Shown here: piece after piece, positions 32,824 to 40,526 of the stretch
How the letters are laid out: the number at the start of each line of letters is the position of its first letter
Numbering within the stretch: the first letter of the stretch is position 1
Source: Salimicrobium album
GTDB lineage: Bacteria > Bacillota > Bacilli > Bacillales > Halobacillaceae
Assembly: GCF_900107115.1 (NCBI RefSeq)
Contig: NZ_FNOS01000003.1
Span: 186,001 to 250,000, forward strand
Direction: 5' to 3'
DNA: 64,000 nt
The notes under the pieces: generated by a model
Database searches by the model: none
Seen by the model: the letters and a program-made list of their open reading frames with translations, nothing else
Told to the model about the DNA's origin: nothing
Position numbers and translations under genes: made by a program

Positions 32824-34344
32824 ATGGTATATCAAAACCCAAACACAGAAGGGTCCCCGGTTCAATTCAAAGAACAGTATGAGAACTACATCGGAGGGGA
32901 ATGGACGCCGCCCGAAAAAGGGCAATACTTCGACAACGTAACTCCGGTAACCGGCAAAAACTTCACCAGAATCCCCCGCTCTACAGAAGAAGATATAAAT
33001 AAAGCCATTGAAGCAGGACATAAAGCTCAAAAAGCCTGGGGCTCCACTTCCGTTGCGGAAAGAGCCAATATATTAAATAAAATTGCCGATCGCATGGAGG
33101 AGAACCTTGAACTTCTCGCTGTCGCAGAAACCTGGGACAACGGAAAAGCGGTCCGCGAAACCCTCAACGCAGATATACCACTTGCCATCGACCACTTCCG
33201 CTATTTTGCAGGCGCAATTCGTGCTCAGGAAGGCTCCATCGGCCAGATTGATGAAGACACGGTAGCCTATCATTTCAATGAGCCTCTGGGTGTCGTCGGT
33301 CAGATCATTCCATGGAACTTCCCTATCCTCATGGCGACCTGGAAACTGGCTCCTGCCCTCGCCACCGGCAACTGCGTAGTACTGAAGCCGGCGGAACAGA
33401 CTCCTGCCTCCATCCTTTTTCTGATGGAAATGATTGAAGATCTGCTTCCTGCCGGAGTATTGAATATCGTTAACGGGTTCGGTCTCGAGACCGGGAAACC
33501 TCTTGCCCAGCATCCTGATATTCAGAAGATTGCTTTCACCGGCGAAACGACGACCGGCCGGATGATTATGCAGTACGCTTCCCAGAATATCATTCCGGTA
33601 ACACTGGAACTTGGTGGAAAGTCCCCGAACGTATTCTTCCCGGATATTATGCAGGAAGACGATGATTTTCTCGACAAAGCGGTGGAAGGTCTCGTCATGT
33701 TCGCGCTGAACCAGGGTGAAGTATGTACATGTCCGTCACGTGCCCTTGTGCATGAATCCATTTACGATGAATTTATGGAGAGAGCCATTAAACGGGTGAA
33801 AGAAATCAAGACAGGTAATCCGCTTGATCCGAACACAGCTATGGGAGCGCAAGCTTCTTCCGAACAACTGGAAAAAATACTTTCGTATCTTGAAATAGGT
33901 AAAGATGAAGGTGCCGAACTGCTGGTCGGAGGAGAACAGAATAAAATGGACGGGGAATTTTCCGACGGCTACTACGTGAAACCGACGATATTCAAAGGGA
34001 CAAACGATATGCGTATATTCCAGGAGGAGATTTTCGGCCCTGTCCTGTCCGTCACTACGTTCAAGGATGAAGATGAAGCCATGGAAATTGCCAATGATAC
34101 CCTGTACGGTCTCGGCGCCGGTATCTGGACCCGCAACGTGAATACGGCCTACCGCTTCGGACGCGGCATCCAGGCGGGACGCGTATGGACGAACTGCTAC
34201 CATGCCTACCCTGCTCACGCTGCCTTTGGCGGTTACAAGATGTCCGGTATCGGCCGCGAAAACCACAAAATGATGCTCGGCCACTATCAGCAGACGAAAA
34301 ACATGCTCGTCAGCTACAGCCCGCAAAAACTTGGATTCTTTTAA
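32824..34344 (+). CDS. NAD-dependent (acet)aldehyde dehydrogenase
   Basis: The 506-residue protein is a class-3-type aldehyde dehydrogenase close to ExaC/AldB/AcoD acetaldehyde dehydrogenases. It shows [10 protein letters not shown] (cofactor), [11 protein letters not shown] with the general base Glu, the catalytic Cys in [11 protein letters not shown] (two vicinal Cys) and EIFGPVLS. A perfect cre and a good promoter precede it, so glucose repression is expected. The next gene is a DUF779 protein, a known neighbour of such dehydrogenases. The stop codon is followed immediately by a structured repeat. Confidence 0.92.
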   Translation: MVYQNPNTEGSPVQFKEQYENYIGGEWTPPEKGQYFDNVTPVTGKNFTRIPRSTEEDINKAIEAGHKAQKAWGSTSVAERANILNKIADRMEENLELLAVAETWDNGKAVRETLNADIPLAIDHFRYFAGAIRAQEGSIGQIDEDTVAYHFNEPLGVVGQIIPWNFPILMATWKLAPALATGNCVVLKPAEQTPASILFLMEMIEDLLPAGVLNIVNGFGLETGKPLAQHPDIQKIAFTGETTTGRMIMQYASQNIIPVTLELGGKSPNVFFPDIMQEDDDFLDKAVEGLVMFALNQGEVCTCPSRALVHESIYDEFMERAIKRVKEIKTGNPLDPNTAMGAQASSEQLEKILSYLEIGKDEGAELLVGGEQNKMDGEFSDGYYVKPTIFKGTNDMRIFQEEIFGPVLSVTTFKDEDEAMEIANDTLYGLGAGIWTRNVNTAYRFGRGIQAGRVWTNCYHAYPAHAAFGGYKMSGIGRENHKMMLGHYQQTKNMLVSYSPQKLGFF

Positions 34345-34513
34345 GAACAAAAGCGGAAACTTCCGGTTAGAAGCACTGTCGTAAGCAGGAGGCTTACTTT
34401 TCGGGTGCCCTCCCCCGAAAATAAGGGTACTGCTTGCGGCATGAGCTTTTGGAAGTTGGAGCTGGATGAACAAAAGCGGAAACTTCCGGTTAGAAGCACT
34501 GTCGTAAGCAGGA
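34345..34513 (+). repeat. Structured intergenic repeat: one full and one truncated unit
   Basis: A full unit (34345-34467) begins with GAACAAAAGCGGAAAC, folds into nested hairpins (CGTAAGCAG/CTGCTTGCG-type middle arms and TTTTCGGG/CCCGAAAA inner arms) and ends with AGCTGGATGAAC. Its first 46 bases recur without change at 34468-34513. The unit resembles those at 14641-14915 in its AAAGCGGAA start, TAAGCAG arm and AGCTGGA end. It begins one base after the aldehyde dehydrogenase stop codon and separates it from the DUF779 gene. Confidence 0.85.
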
Positions 34514-34562
34514 AACCCCGCCATCTGGACAAGAATTACCTACACCAGAAAGGATGAGCCTT

Positions 34563-34928
34563 ATGGCTGAACGAGTTACGGCAACAGAAGACGCTCTTGC
34601 ACTTATCGACACCCTGAAGGAAAAACATGGAGCCCTGATGTTCCACCAGTCCGGCGGCTGCTGCGACGGCAGTTCACCGATGTGTTACCCGGAAGGTGAT
34701 CTTATGGTCGGGGCTCAGGATATAAAACTCGGTGAAATCGCCGGAGTCCCCTTTTATATTCACAAGAAACAATTTGAGTACTGGAAGCACACCCAGCTGA
34801 TCATTGATGTCGTGGATGGACGCGGAGGTATGTTTTCTCTTGAAGGTGTAGAAGGGAAACGGTTCCTGACTCGCTCGCGTGCTTTCACGAAGGAAGAGAA
34901 TGATGAACTGAACAAACGGAAAGTATAA
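34563..34928 (+). CDS. DUF779 family protein
   Basis: The 121-residue protein has the family signature FHQSGGCCDGSSPMCYP (near residue 30), which looks like a metal or redox site, and a C-terminal VVDGRGGMFSLEGVEGKRFLTRSR. Genes of this family are often found beside acetaldehyde dehydrogenase genes, as here; a maturation or partner role is inferred, not known. An ATG three codons upstream lies too close to the AAAGGA ribosome site. Confidence 0.85.
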   Translation: MAERVTATEDALALIDTLKEKHGALMFHQSGGCCDGSSPMCYPEGDLMVGAQDIKLGEIAGVPFYIHKKQFEYWKHTQLIIDVVDGRGGMFSLEGVEGKRFLTRSRAFTKEENDELNKRKV

Positions 34929-34941
34929 CTGCCTGTTTTTC

Positions 34942-34976
34942 AAAAGCAGCCGGAGCAGCGCTCCCGGCTGCTTTTT
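34942..34976 (+). terminator. Terminator of the DUF779 gene
   Basis: AAAAGCAGCCGGAG pairs with CTCCCGGCTGCTTTTT, with a T-run on the plus strand. Confidence 0.88.
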
Positions 34977-35096
34977 ATGGTTTTTGAACCGGCACTTCAT
35001 TCTTCATATGGCACCTCCCGATCATCACGGTTATAATAAAGAGAAAAGATTCATGCAGGAAACCGGCTATATACATCATAAGGGGGGAAGGGATCT

Positions 35097-36431
35097 GTGA
35101 GAAAACGCTTCTGGATACCGATACTGCTGATCATTTTCGGAGTCTTCTTTCCACTTCTATTCGACATTGAACATGTCGGGCTGCATCATATGATTGAAAA
35201 ACTCAAAAACAACCCCGACGGCAGTACTTTAATGCTTACCGCACTTATTCTCGTTTTTCTGAATACATTGAGAGCTCTTCCCCACTATCTCGGGGCTCTG
35301 CTCCTCGGGGATGCTCTTGGAAGAAAATATAACCGTCCCATACTGAAAATCGCCGTTCCGGTCGTGATTATTCCTGCAGTATATCTGCTTATCAACTCTT
35401 ATTATTCCATGAACTATCATTTCGGGGGACCTGCCATTCTTCTGTTACTATCCATTTTATTCCTTCAGCTGTTCGGCAGACAAAATATGCGTCCGCTGTT
35501 TATGTCTTTCGTTTTCTCCCAGCTTCTGTTCGGTTACCAGTGGCTGGATATCGTCCCTGCTCTCACTTCCTTCGGGTTCGGCGGCGGAGAAGTTTCCGTA
35601 CTGGTTAAAAGTACATCGTCCGCTATCGGTTTTGAAAACACTCTATCTATCTACAGCCTTTTATTTTCAGCTGTCTTCATCGTCCATGCCCTCGTGTTTG
35701 CCGTCTATTTAACAGTGGTCGAACAGAAGTGGAAAATGCGCAAAGATCTGGAGTCGGCGCGGCTCGAAATGGTGGAAGCAAGAAGCGGCCGGGAAGCCCT
35801 TCATCTCGTCCACGACCTGAAAACACCACTCTCTCTGATGGAGGGGCTGAATTCTCTTATCCAGATGAAAACGGACGATCCGGATATCCAGACATATACC
35901 GGAAAAATATCCGATTCTATAGAGGCTACGAGCGACATGGTCTCTGAAATACTATATGATGAAAAGAAGAACTGGTGCTCTCTGCACACGCTGATCGAAT
36001 ACGTGAGGCAAAACAAATTGTCCGAATCCTCTACCATTTACCAGTTCGAACTCCAGGCTCCGAGTGATATAGAGATCTACATTAACAAAATCCGGATGAC
36101 AAGGGCAATCGTCAACCTGATTGATAACGCCGGAGACGCTGTCGAAGGTCAGAAAAACGCCCAGGTCGTCATCCGTTCGGAAGTCCATGCGGGCATATGG
36201 ATCGGTATCGAAGACAACGGGCCCGGCATCAAAAATCGGGACCTCCAAAAAATCTGGAACGCCGGATTCAGTACGAAAGAGCACCCGGGGCTCGGTTTAT
36301 CATTCGTCAAAAACGTAATTGAAGAACACGGTGCCTCCCTCGATATCGAAAGCGAACCGGGGATCGGCACAACATTCTGGATACATTTTCCGAAGGAGAG
36401 GACACGCTATGAACATACTGATCATCGATAA
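35097..36431 (+). CDS. Sensor histidine kinase with six membrane segments
   Basis: The 444-residue protein has six hydrophobic segments in residues 5-215 with no sizeable external domain, a phospho-acceptor box HLVHDLKTPLSLMEG (near residue 240) and a HATPase domain with NLIDNAGDAV, DNGPGI and GLGLSFVKNVIEEHG. The signal is not known and could be sensed within the membrane. It starts at GTG after GGGGGGAAGGG and overlaps the following response regulator gene by 23 bases, so the two form a pair. Confidence 0.85.
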   Translation: MRKRFWIPILLIIFGVFFPLLFDIEHVGLHHMIEKLKNNPDGSTLMLTALILVFLNTLRALPHYLGALLLGDALGRKYNRPILKIAVPVVIIPAVYLLINSYYSMNYHFGGPAILLLLSILFLQLFGRQNMRPLFMSFVFSQLLFGYQWLDIVPALTSFGFGGGEVSVLVKSTSSAIGFENTLSIYSLLFSAVFIVHALVFAVYLTVVEQKWKMRKDLESARLEMVEARSGREALHLVHDLKTPLSLMEGLNSLIQMKTDDPDIQTYTGKISDSIEATSDMVSEILYDEKKNWCSLHTLIEYVRQNKLSESSTIYQFELQAPSDIEIYINKIRMTRAIVNLIDNAGDAVEGQKNAQVVIRSEVHAGIWIGIEDNGPGIKNRDLQKIWNAGFSTKEHPGLGLSFVKNVIEEHGASLDIESEPGIGTTFWIHFPKERTRYEHTDHR

Positions 36432-37029
36432 TGACGAATCCTTGCGTTATATGCTGACGGAATTCTGTAACCATGCGGGATGGCAATCAAATACGGCCGT
36501 GAACGGTCGCGAGGGAGTCGAATTATTTCAGCGGGAGAAATTCGACATTATTCTGGTCGACTATCATATGCCGGAGATGGACGGGCTGCAGACGGTCAAA
36601 GAAATAAGAAAACAGAATCAGCAGGTACCCATCCTTGTCCTTACGGTGGATGAGCGCCAGGAAATTGCGGATCGCTTTCTCGAAGAAGGCGCGACGGATT
36701 TCGCCTTAAAACCGGTCAAAGCTCCGGATTTGATTTCCCGTATCCAGCTGCACGTAAAGCTTGCAAATATGCGTTCCGTGCACGAAGAAAGTGAAGAAAT
36801 CTACTCCGCCAAAGGGATCAGCAAAAATACTTTAAGTATTATTGCGGAGCACCTGAAAAAAGAAGAAGAACCTGCGTCCGTCGATGTCGTTTCCAAAGAA
36901 ATCGGTCTTGCCTACCCTACCGTCTATCGATACCTGATGCACCTGCTTGAGGAAGGGCAGGTAAAACAGGTGATCAGCCACCAGAAGATAGGAAGGCCGA
37001 AGAAACTGTATAAATGGTATACAAAATAG
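36409..37029 (+). CDS. Response regulator of the CitB/DctR-like type
   Basis: The 206-residue protein has a receiver domain (acidic pair IIDNDES, phospho-acceptor Asp in ILVDYHMPEMDG near 52, Lys in ALKPVKAPD) and a C-terminal DNA-binding region with a helix-turn-helix (VSKEIGLAYPTVYRYLMHLLEEG). This fits regulators of the citrate/malate type. It is translationally linked to the kinase gene before it (23-base overlap), and GGAGAGG precedes the ATG. No obvious target transporter lies next to it. Confidence 0.85.
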   Translation: MNILIIDNDESLRYMLTEFCNHAGWQSNTAVNGREGVELFQREKFDIILVDYHMPEMDGLQTVKEIRKQNQQVPILVLTVDERQEIADRFLEEGATDFALKPVKAPDLISRIQLHVKLANMRSVHEESEEIYSAKGISKNTLSIIAEHLKKEEEPASVDVVSKEIGLAYPTVYRYLMHLLEEGQVKQVISHQKIGRPKKLYKWYTK

Positions 37030-37060
37030 CCGGTGGACACCCCCCGGCTATTATTTGTTT
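37025..37060 (+). terminator. Terminator of the two-component operon
   Basis: AATAGCCGG and CCGGCTATT form a 9-bp stem; TATTTGTTT follows. The TAG stop lies in the first arm. Confidence 0.75.
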
Positions 37061-37095
37061 CCCGAGAAATCGACTGGCGGGAACACTTTTTTGTT

Positions 37096-38493
37096 CTACC
37101 CTCTGATTTCTTTATATTTTTCTTTCCAGGGAAAAGCTTCTTCAAGTTGACGCGCAAGCTGGAACAGAACTTTGTCGCGTCCGTATCGGGCCTGGAAATG
37201 AGAACCGATCGGCAGGTTTTCTTTCGTCCAGTACGTCGGTACACTCATGGCCGGCTGTCCCGTCATATTTGCTATGGGAGTCAAGTAGGCGTATATTTCC
37301 GAAACGGATAATATTTCATCAATTGTTTTCTCTTCTCCGTTATAACGACCGAGGGGCAGGGCTTTTTTATGATTCACCGGATTAATCAGCACGTCATATT
37401 CTTCAAAGAAACGATCGAGCTTCTGCGTCTCGAGAAAAACTTTCTCCCTGGCTTTCTCATATTCAAGAGCACTGTAGCCGGCAGCTTTTTCCTTCAGCGT
37501 AGATAACATTTTTTCGATAAAAGGGTCAGCCGGGGCCTTATTGTTCGCACTGGCTGCTTTATCTACACTGAGCGCTCCTCCGACGACCCACAGGTAAATA
37601 TAAGCTTCCATCATACCGTCGTGGTCAAAATCCGGATATACTTCTTCCACTTCATGACCGAGAGAAGCGCACTTTTCTGCCGCATCCCGCACCACTTCCT
37701 GTACTTCTTCGTCGATCTCGATATTGCCGTGTACGTTCGGGGCATAAGCTATTTTCAGTTTCCCCGGAGACTCACCGATGGTGTCAAAAAAAGGAAGATC
37801 TTTCTCCGGGAAACCGTAACCCGTCCCCGGAACCGGTCCTTCGATGACATCGAGCAGGGCGGCACTGTCCCGGACGGAAGTCGTCAGCGCATGCTGGACA
37901 GAAAGGCTGTTAAGATACATCGTAAGCGGAGAGCGGCCCCGTGTCGGTTTAAAACCGAACGTGCCGGTATTTGATGCAGGTATACGAAGGGATCCGCCTC
38001 CGTCACTCCCGTGAGCGAAAGGTACCATTCCTGCAGCTACAGCTACCGCAGCACCTCCGCTTGATCCGCCCGGAGATCTCGTCCGATCCCACGGATTGAT
38101 CGTTTCCCCGAGAAACTGTGATTCCGTAGCAGGAGTGAATCCGAACTCGGGAGTGTTCGTTTTCCCGGTAATGTTGAGGCCCGCTTTTTTGTAGCGCCTG
38201 ACGACCTCATCATCCCCGGGTGCCGTGAATCCCTCCATCACTTTGGAACCGTAAGTCAACGGTGCTCCTTTGACCGCGTTCAAATCTTTGATGAGGAACG
38301 GCAGGCCTGCGAAGAAACCATCCTTCCGGTAATCGGCATTCTTCACTTCATGAACGATCGCATTCAGCTCCGGATTTCTCTCCTCCTGAATCATGCGATA
38401 ATGAAGCAGCACCTCTTCTTGCGATACCGCTCCCTCTTTCACCATACGGGCCTGGGCTATTCCATCTATTTCACTCAGCTCTTTTATGTACAT
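37096..38493 (-). CDS. Amidase signature family enzyme
   Basis: The 465-residue protein has the amidase-signature triad: Lys in [11 protein letters not shown] (near residue 61), the cis-Ser in [12 protein letters not shown] and the nucleophile Ser in [13 protein letters not shown]. It hydrolyses an amide bond of unknown type. Length and motifs fit general amidases rather than GatA, as no gat genes are near. The frame opens 18 codons upstream, but GAGGAG lies nine bases before the ATG at 38493. Confidence 0.88.
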   Translation of the reverse strand: MYIKELSEIDGIAQARMVKEGAVSQEEVLLHYRMIQEERNPELNAIVHEVKNADYRKDGFFAGLPFLIKDLNAVKGAPLTYGSKVMEGFTAPGDDEVVRRYKKAGLNITGKTNTPEFGFTPATESQFLGETINPWDRTRSPGGSSGGAAVAVAAGMVPFAHGSDGGGSLRIPASNTGTFGFKPTRGRSPLTMYLNSLSVQHALTTSVRDSAALLDVIEGPVPGTGYGFPEKDLPFFDTIGESPGKLKIAYAPNVHGNIEIDEEVQEVVRDAAEKCASLGHEVEEVYPDFDHDGMMEAYIYLWVVGGALSVDKAASANNKAPADPFIEKMLSTLKEKAAGYSALEYEKAREKVFLETQKLDRFFEEYDVLINPVNHKKALPLGRYNGEEKTIDEILSVSEIYAYLTPIANMTGQPAMSVPTYWTKENLPIGSHFQARYGRDKVLFQLARQLEEAFPWKEKYKEIRG

Positions 38494-38514
38494 CTGTCCA
38501 TTCTCCTCTCTTAA

Positions 38515-38566
38515 ATAAAAAAAGAACCCGTCTCCTGTTTTCCTCACCGGGAAAGCAGGAGACGGG
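38515..38566 (-). terminator. Terminator of the CAP-domain gene
   Basis: CCCGTCTCCTG and CAGGAGACGGG form a perfect 11-bp stem; on the minus strand TTCTTTTTTT follows. It separates the CAP-domain gene from the amidase gene. Confidence 0.88.
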
Positions 38567-38588
38567 TATTGCCTTTACATCACCTGGA

Positions 38589-39335
38589 TTATTCTCCGGA
38601 TGTATAGAAAAATTGCGTCCAGTACGTGACATAATAACCGTCGCTATCGACGTAACCGACACCGATTTCATCATAATTTTCATTTAAAATGTTGGCGCGG
38701 TGACCTTCACTGTTCATCCACGCTTCCACTACTTCTTCCGGAGAAATCTGTCCGGCAGCAATGTTTTCCCCCGCATACTGATAATTGAGTCCGAACATAT
38801 TCATCATATTGAATGGGGAACCATACGTCGGTGACTGGTGGGCGAAATAGGAATTCTCATGCATATCAAATGATTTCTGTTTCGCTACACGACTGAGCTC
38901 TTCGTTCAATTCCAGCGGAGGGAGACCGTACGCTGCTCTTTTTTCGTTGGTAAGTTCCACCACTTCCTGTTCAAAAGCGGATACTTCATACACAGCCCTG
39001 AAATTACGGGCTGTCTCCGTTTTTGTCTCGGAGCGGAGTTCGGGAGAAAGGTACAATTCATATGTTGCTCCGTCTTTATAAAATTCTTCGGGTTCCAGCC
39101 TTATCGAAGCTTCCCCGATCGTTCTTTCCAGAGGGACGAATGTGCCGTCCTCTCTTTTAATCCCTACGTAGTTATTGCTTGAAAGAATATCTTCATCCAC
39201 ATTTTCTGTAAACTCGATCGTCCAGGCTTTATCTATCGGCACTTCTTTCCCCGGTAACGTTTCCGTTTCTCCCTTAATAGGGTTGACCACCCCAAGCAGC
39301 ACCATTATTAACCCGCTTATCCAGTATTTGTGCAT
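38589..39335 (-). CDS. Secreted CAP/SCP-domain protein with an Ig-like domain
   Basis: The 248-residue protein has an N-terminal signal sequence (about residues 3-22), an Ig-like domain of the SbsA type (about 25-120, with KAWTIEFTENVDED) and a C-terminal CAP domain (YkwD-like) with NEKRAAYGLPPLEL, DMHENSYFAHQSP, GENIAAG and GHRANILN. CAP domains of this type occur in secreted and spore-coat proteins; the activity is unknown. AGGAGG lies nine bases before the chosen ATG, although the frame extends further upstream. Confidence 0.87.
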   Translation of the reverse strand: MHKYWISGLIMVLLGVVNPIKGETETLPGKEVPIDKAWTIEFTENVDEDILSSNNYVGIKREDGTFVPLERTIGEASIRLEPEEFYKDGATYELYLSPELRSETKTETARNFRAVYEVSAFEQEVVELTNEKRAAYGLPPLELNEELSRVAKQKSFDMHENSYFAHQSPTYGSPFNMMNMFGLNYQYAGENIAAGQISPEEVVEAWMNSEGHRANILNENYDEIGVGYVDSDGYYVTYWTQFFYTSGE

Positions 39336-39540
39336 CCTGAACGACCTCCTGTGTAATGTTAAAAATAGTTCATTTTCCCCATGGCTCGTACTGTTCATAA
39401 TAAAAGTATTCTTCTTTAAGAATCCCACATATGGTACCTTTAGACAAGGGTCAAAACTCCTACTTAATCACTAAGTTTTACAATTTATAATTACTGATTG
39501 CCTGCAGAACTGGTTCCTTTTCTTTACATACATTAAACAT

Positions 39541-39569
39541 AAAAAAACGCCCCGCTTAAAAAACGGGGC
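39541..39569 (-). terminator. Terminator of the carA-carB-argF operon
   Basis: On the minus strand GCCCCG and CGGGGC form a stem with an A/T loop and seven T follow, directly after argF. Confidence 0.85.
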
Positions 39570-39578
39570 AGAACTGTT

Positions 39579-40526
39579 TCAAAGTAACGCTTCCAGAATA
39601 GCTTTTTGTACGTGAAGGCGGTTTTCGGCCTGTTCAAAGACAAGCGAATGCTCCCCTTCCATCACCTCTCCGGTGATCTCCTCTTCCCGGTGGGCCGGTA
39701 GACAGTGAAGAACACTTACGTCCGGCTTTGCTGCTGTCACAAGCCTTTCATTAATCTGATAGGGGAAAAGCGCCTCTTTTCTTTCTTTTTCTTCTCCGTC
39801 CTGTCCCATACTGGTCCAGACATCGGTATAAAGGATATCGGCACCCGCGGCAGCTTCTTCCACGTTTTCTGTTACTGTAACACTCCCCCCATGTTTTGCC
39901 GCCAGCTTCTTTGCATTCCCTGTTATAAAATCAAGCGGCCAATAGCCGGAGGGAGAGGCTACCACGACCTCGAGACCGAGAATGGCTCCTATCGTCATAA
40001 GAGAGTGGGCTACATTATTTCCATCTCCGGTATAAACGAGTTTCACCCCGGCTAATTGACCTTTCTGCTCATAAACAGTGAGCATATCGGCCAGTGCCTG
40101 GCACGGATGGTACAAATCACAAAGTCCGCTGATAACGGGGACACTCCCGTTCCCGGCCAGCTCCTCGAGTTTCTGATGCGCATCGGTGCGGATCATAATA
40201 CCATCCACGTACCGCGACAGAACCTTCGCCGTATCCCCGATTGTTTCTCCGCGTCCAAGCTGCATGTCCCGGCTGTTCAGATTGATGGCTGTCCCTCCGA
40301 GCTGCGTCATCCCCACTTCGAAGGAGACGCGGGTCCGGGTCGACGATTTTTCGAAAATCATAGCCAGAGTTTTTTGAGATAACGCACCAGAGTAGGGAGA
40401 CTGTTTCAATACCAGCGCTCTTTCAAGTAAATGAATGATTTCTTTTCTGCTATAGTCTTTCCAGGTAAGCAGGTGCTTCCCTTTCAAAGAAATTTCTTCC
40501 TTTGGATCCGTGGTTTCCGTCCTCAC
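39579..40526 (-). CDS. argF: Ornithine carbamoyltransferase
   Basis: The enzyme joins carbamoyl phosphate and ornithine to citrulline in arginine synthesis. The 315-residue protein has the carbamoyl-phosphate loop EKSSTRTRVSFEVG (near residue 55), the DLYHPCQALAD motif and the C-terminal HCLPAHREEEI with the ornithine-site Cys. It overlaps the end of carB by four bases and ends the operon. The gene set shows that the carAB pair here serves arginine. Confidence 0.94.
   Translation of the reverse strand: MRTETTDPKEEISLKGKHLLTWKDYSRKEIIHLLERALVLKQSPYSGALSQKTLAMIFEKSSTRTRVSFEVGMTQLGGTAINLNSRDMQLGRGETIGDTAKVLSRYVDGIMIRTDAHQKLEELAGNGSVPVISGLCDLYHPCQALADMLTVYEQKGQLAGVKLVYTGDGNNVAHSLMTIGAILGLEVVVASPSGYWPLDFITGNAKKLAAKHGGSVTVTENVEEAAAGADILYTDVWTSMGQDGEEKERKEALFPYQINERLVTAAKPDVSVLHCLPAHREEEITGEVMEGEHSLVFEQAENRLHVQKAILEALL

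Noticed and set aside
37096-38493. Amidase considered as GatA of the amidotransferase complex
   Set aside because: No gatC or gatB genes are near and the termini do not match GatA well.
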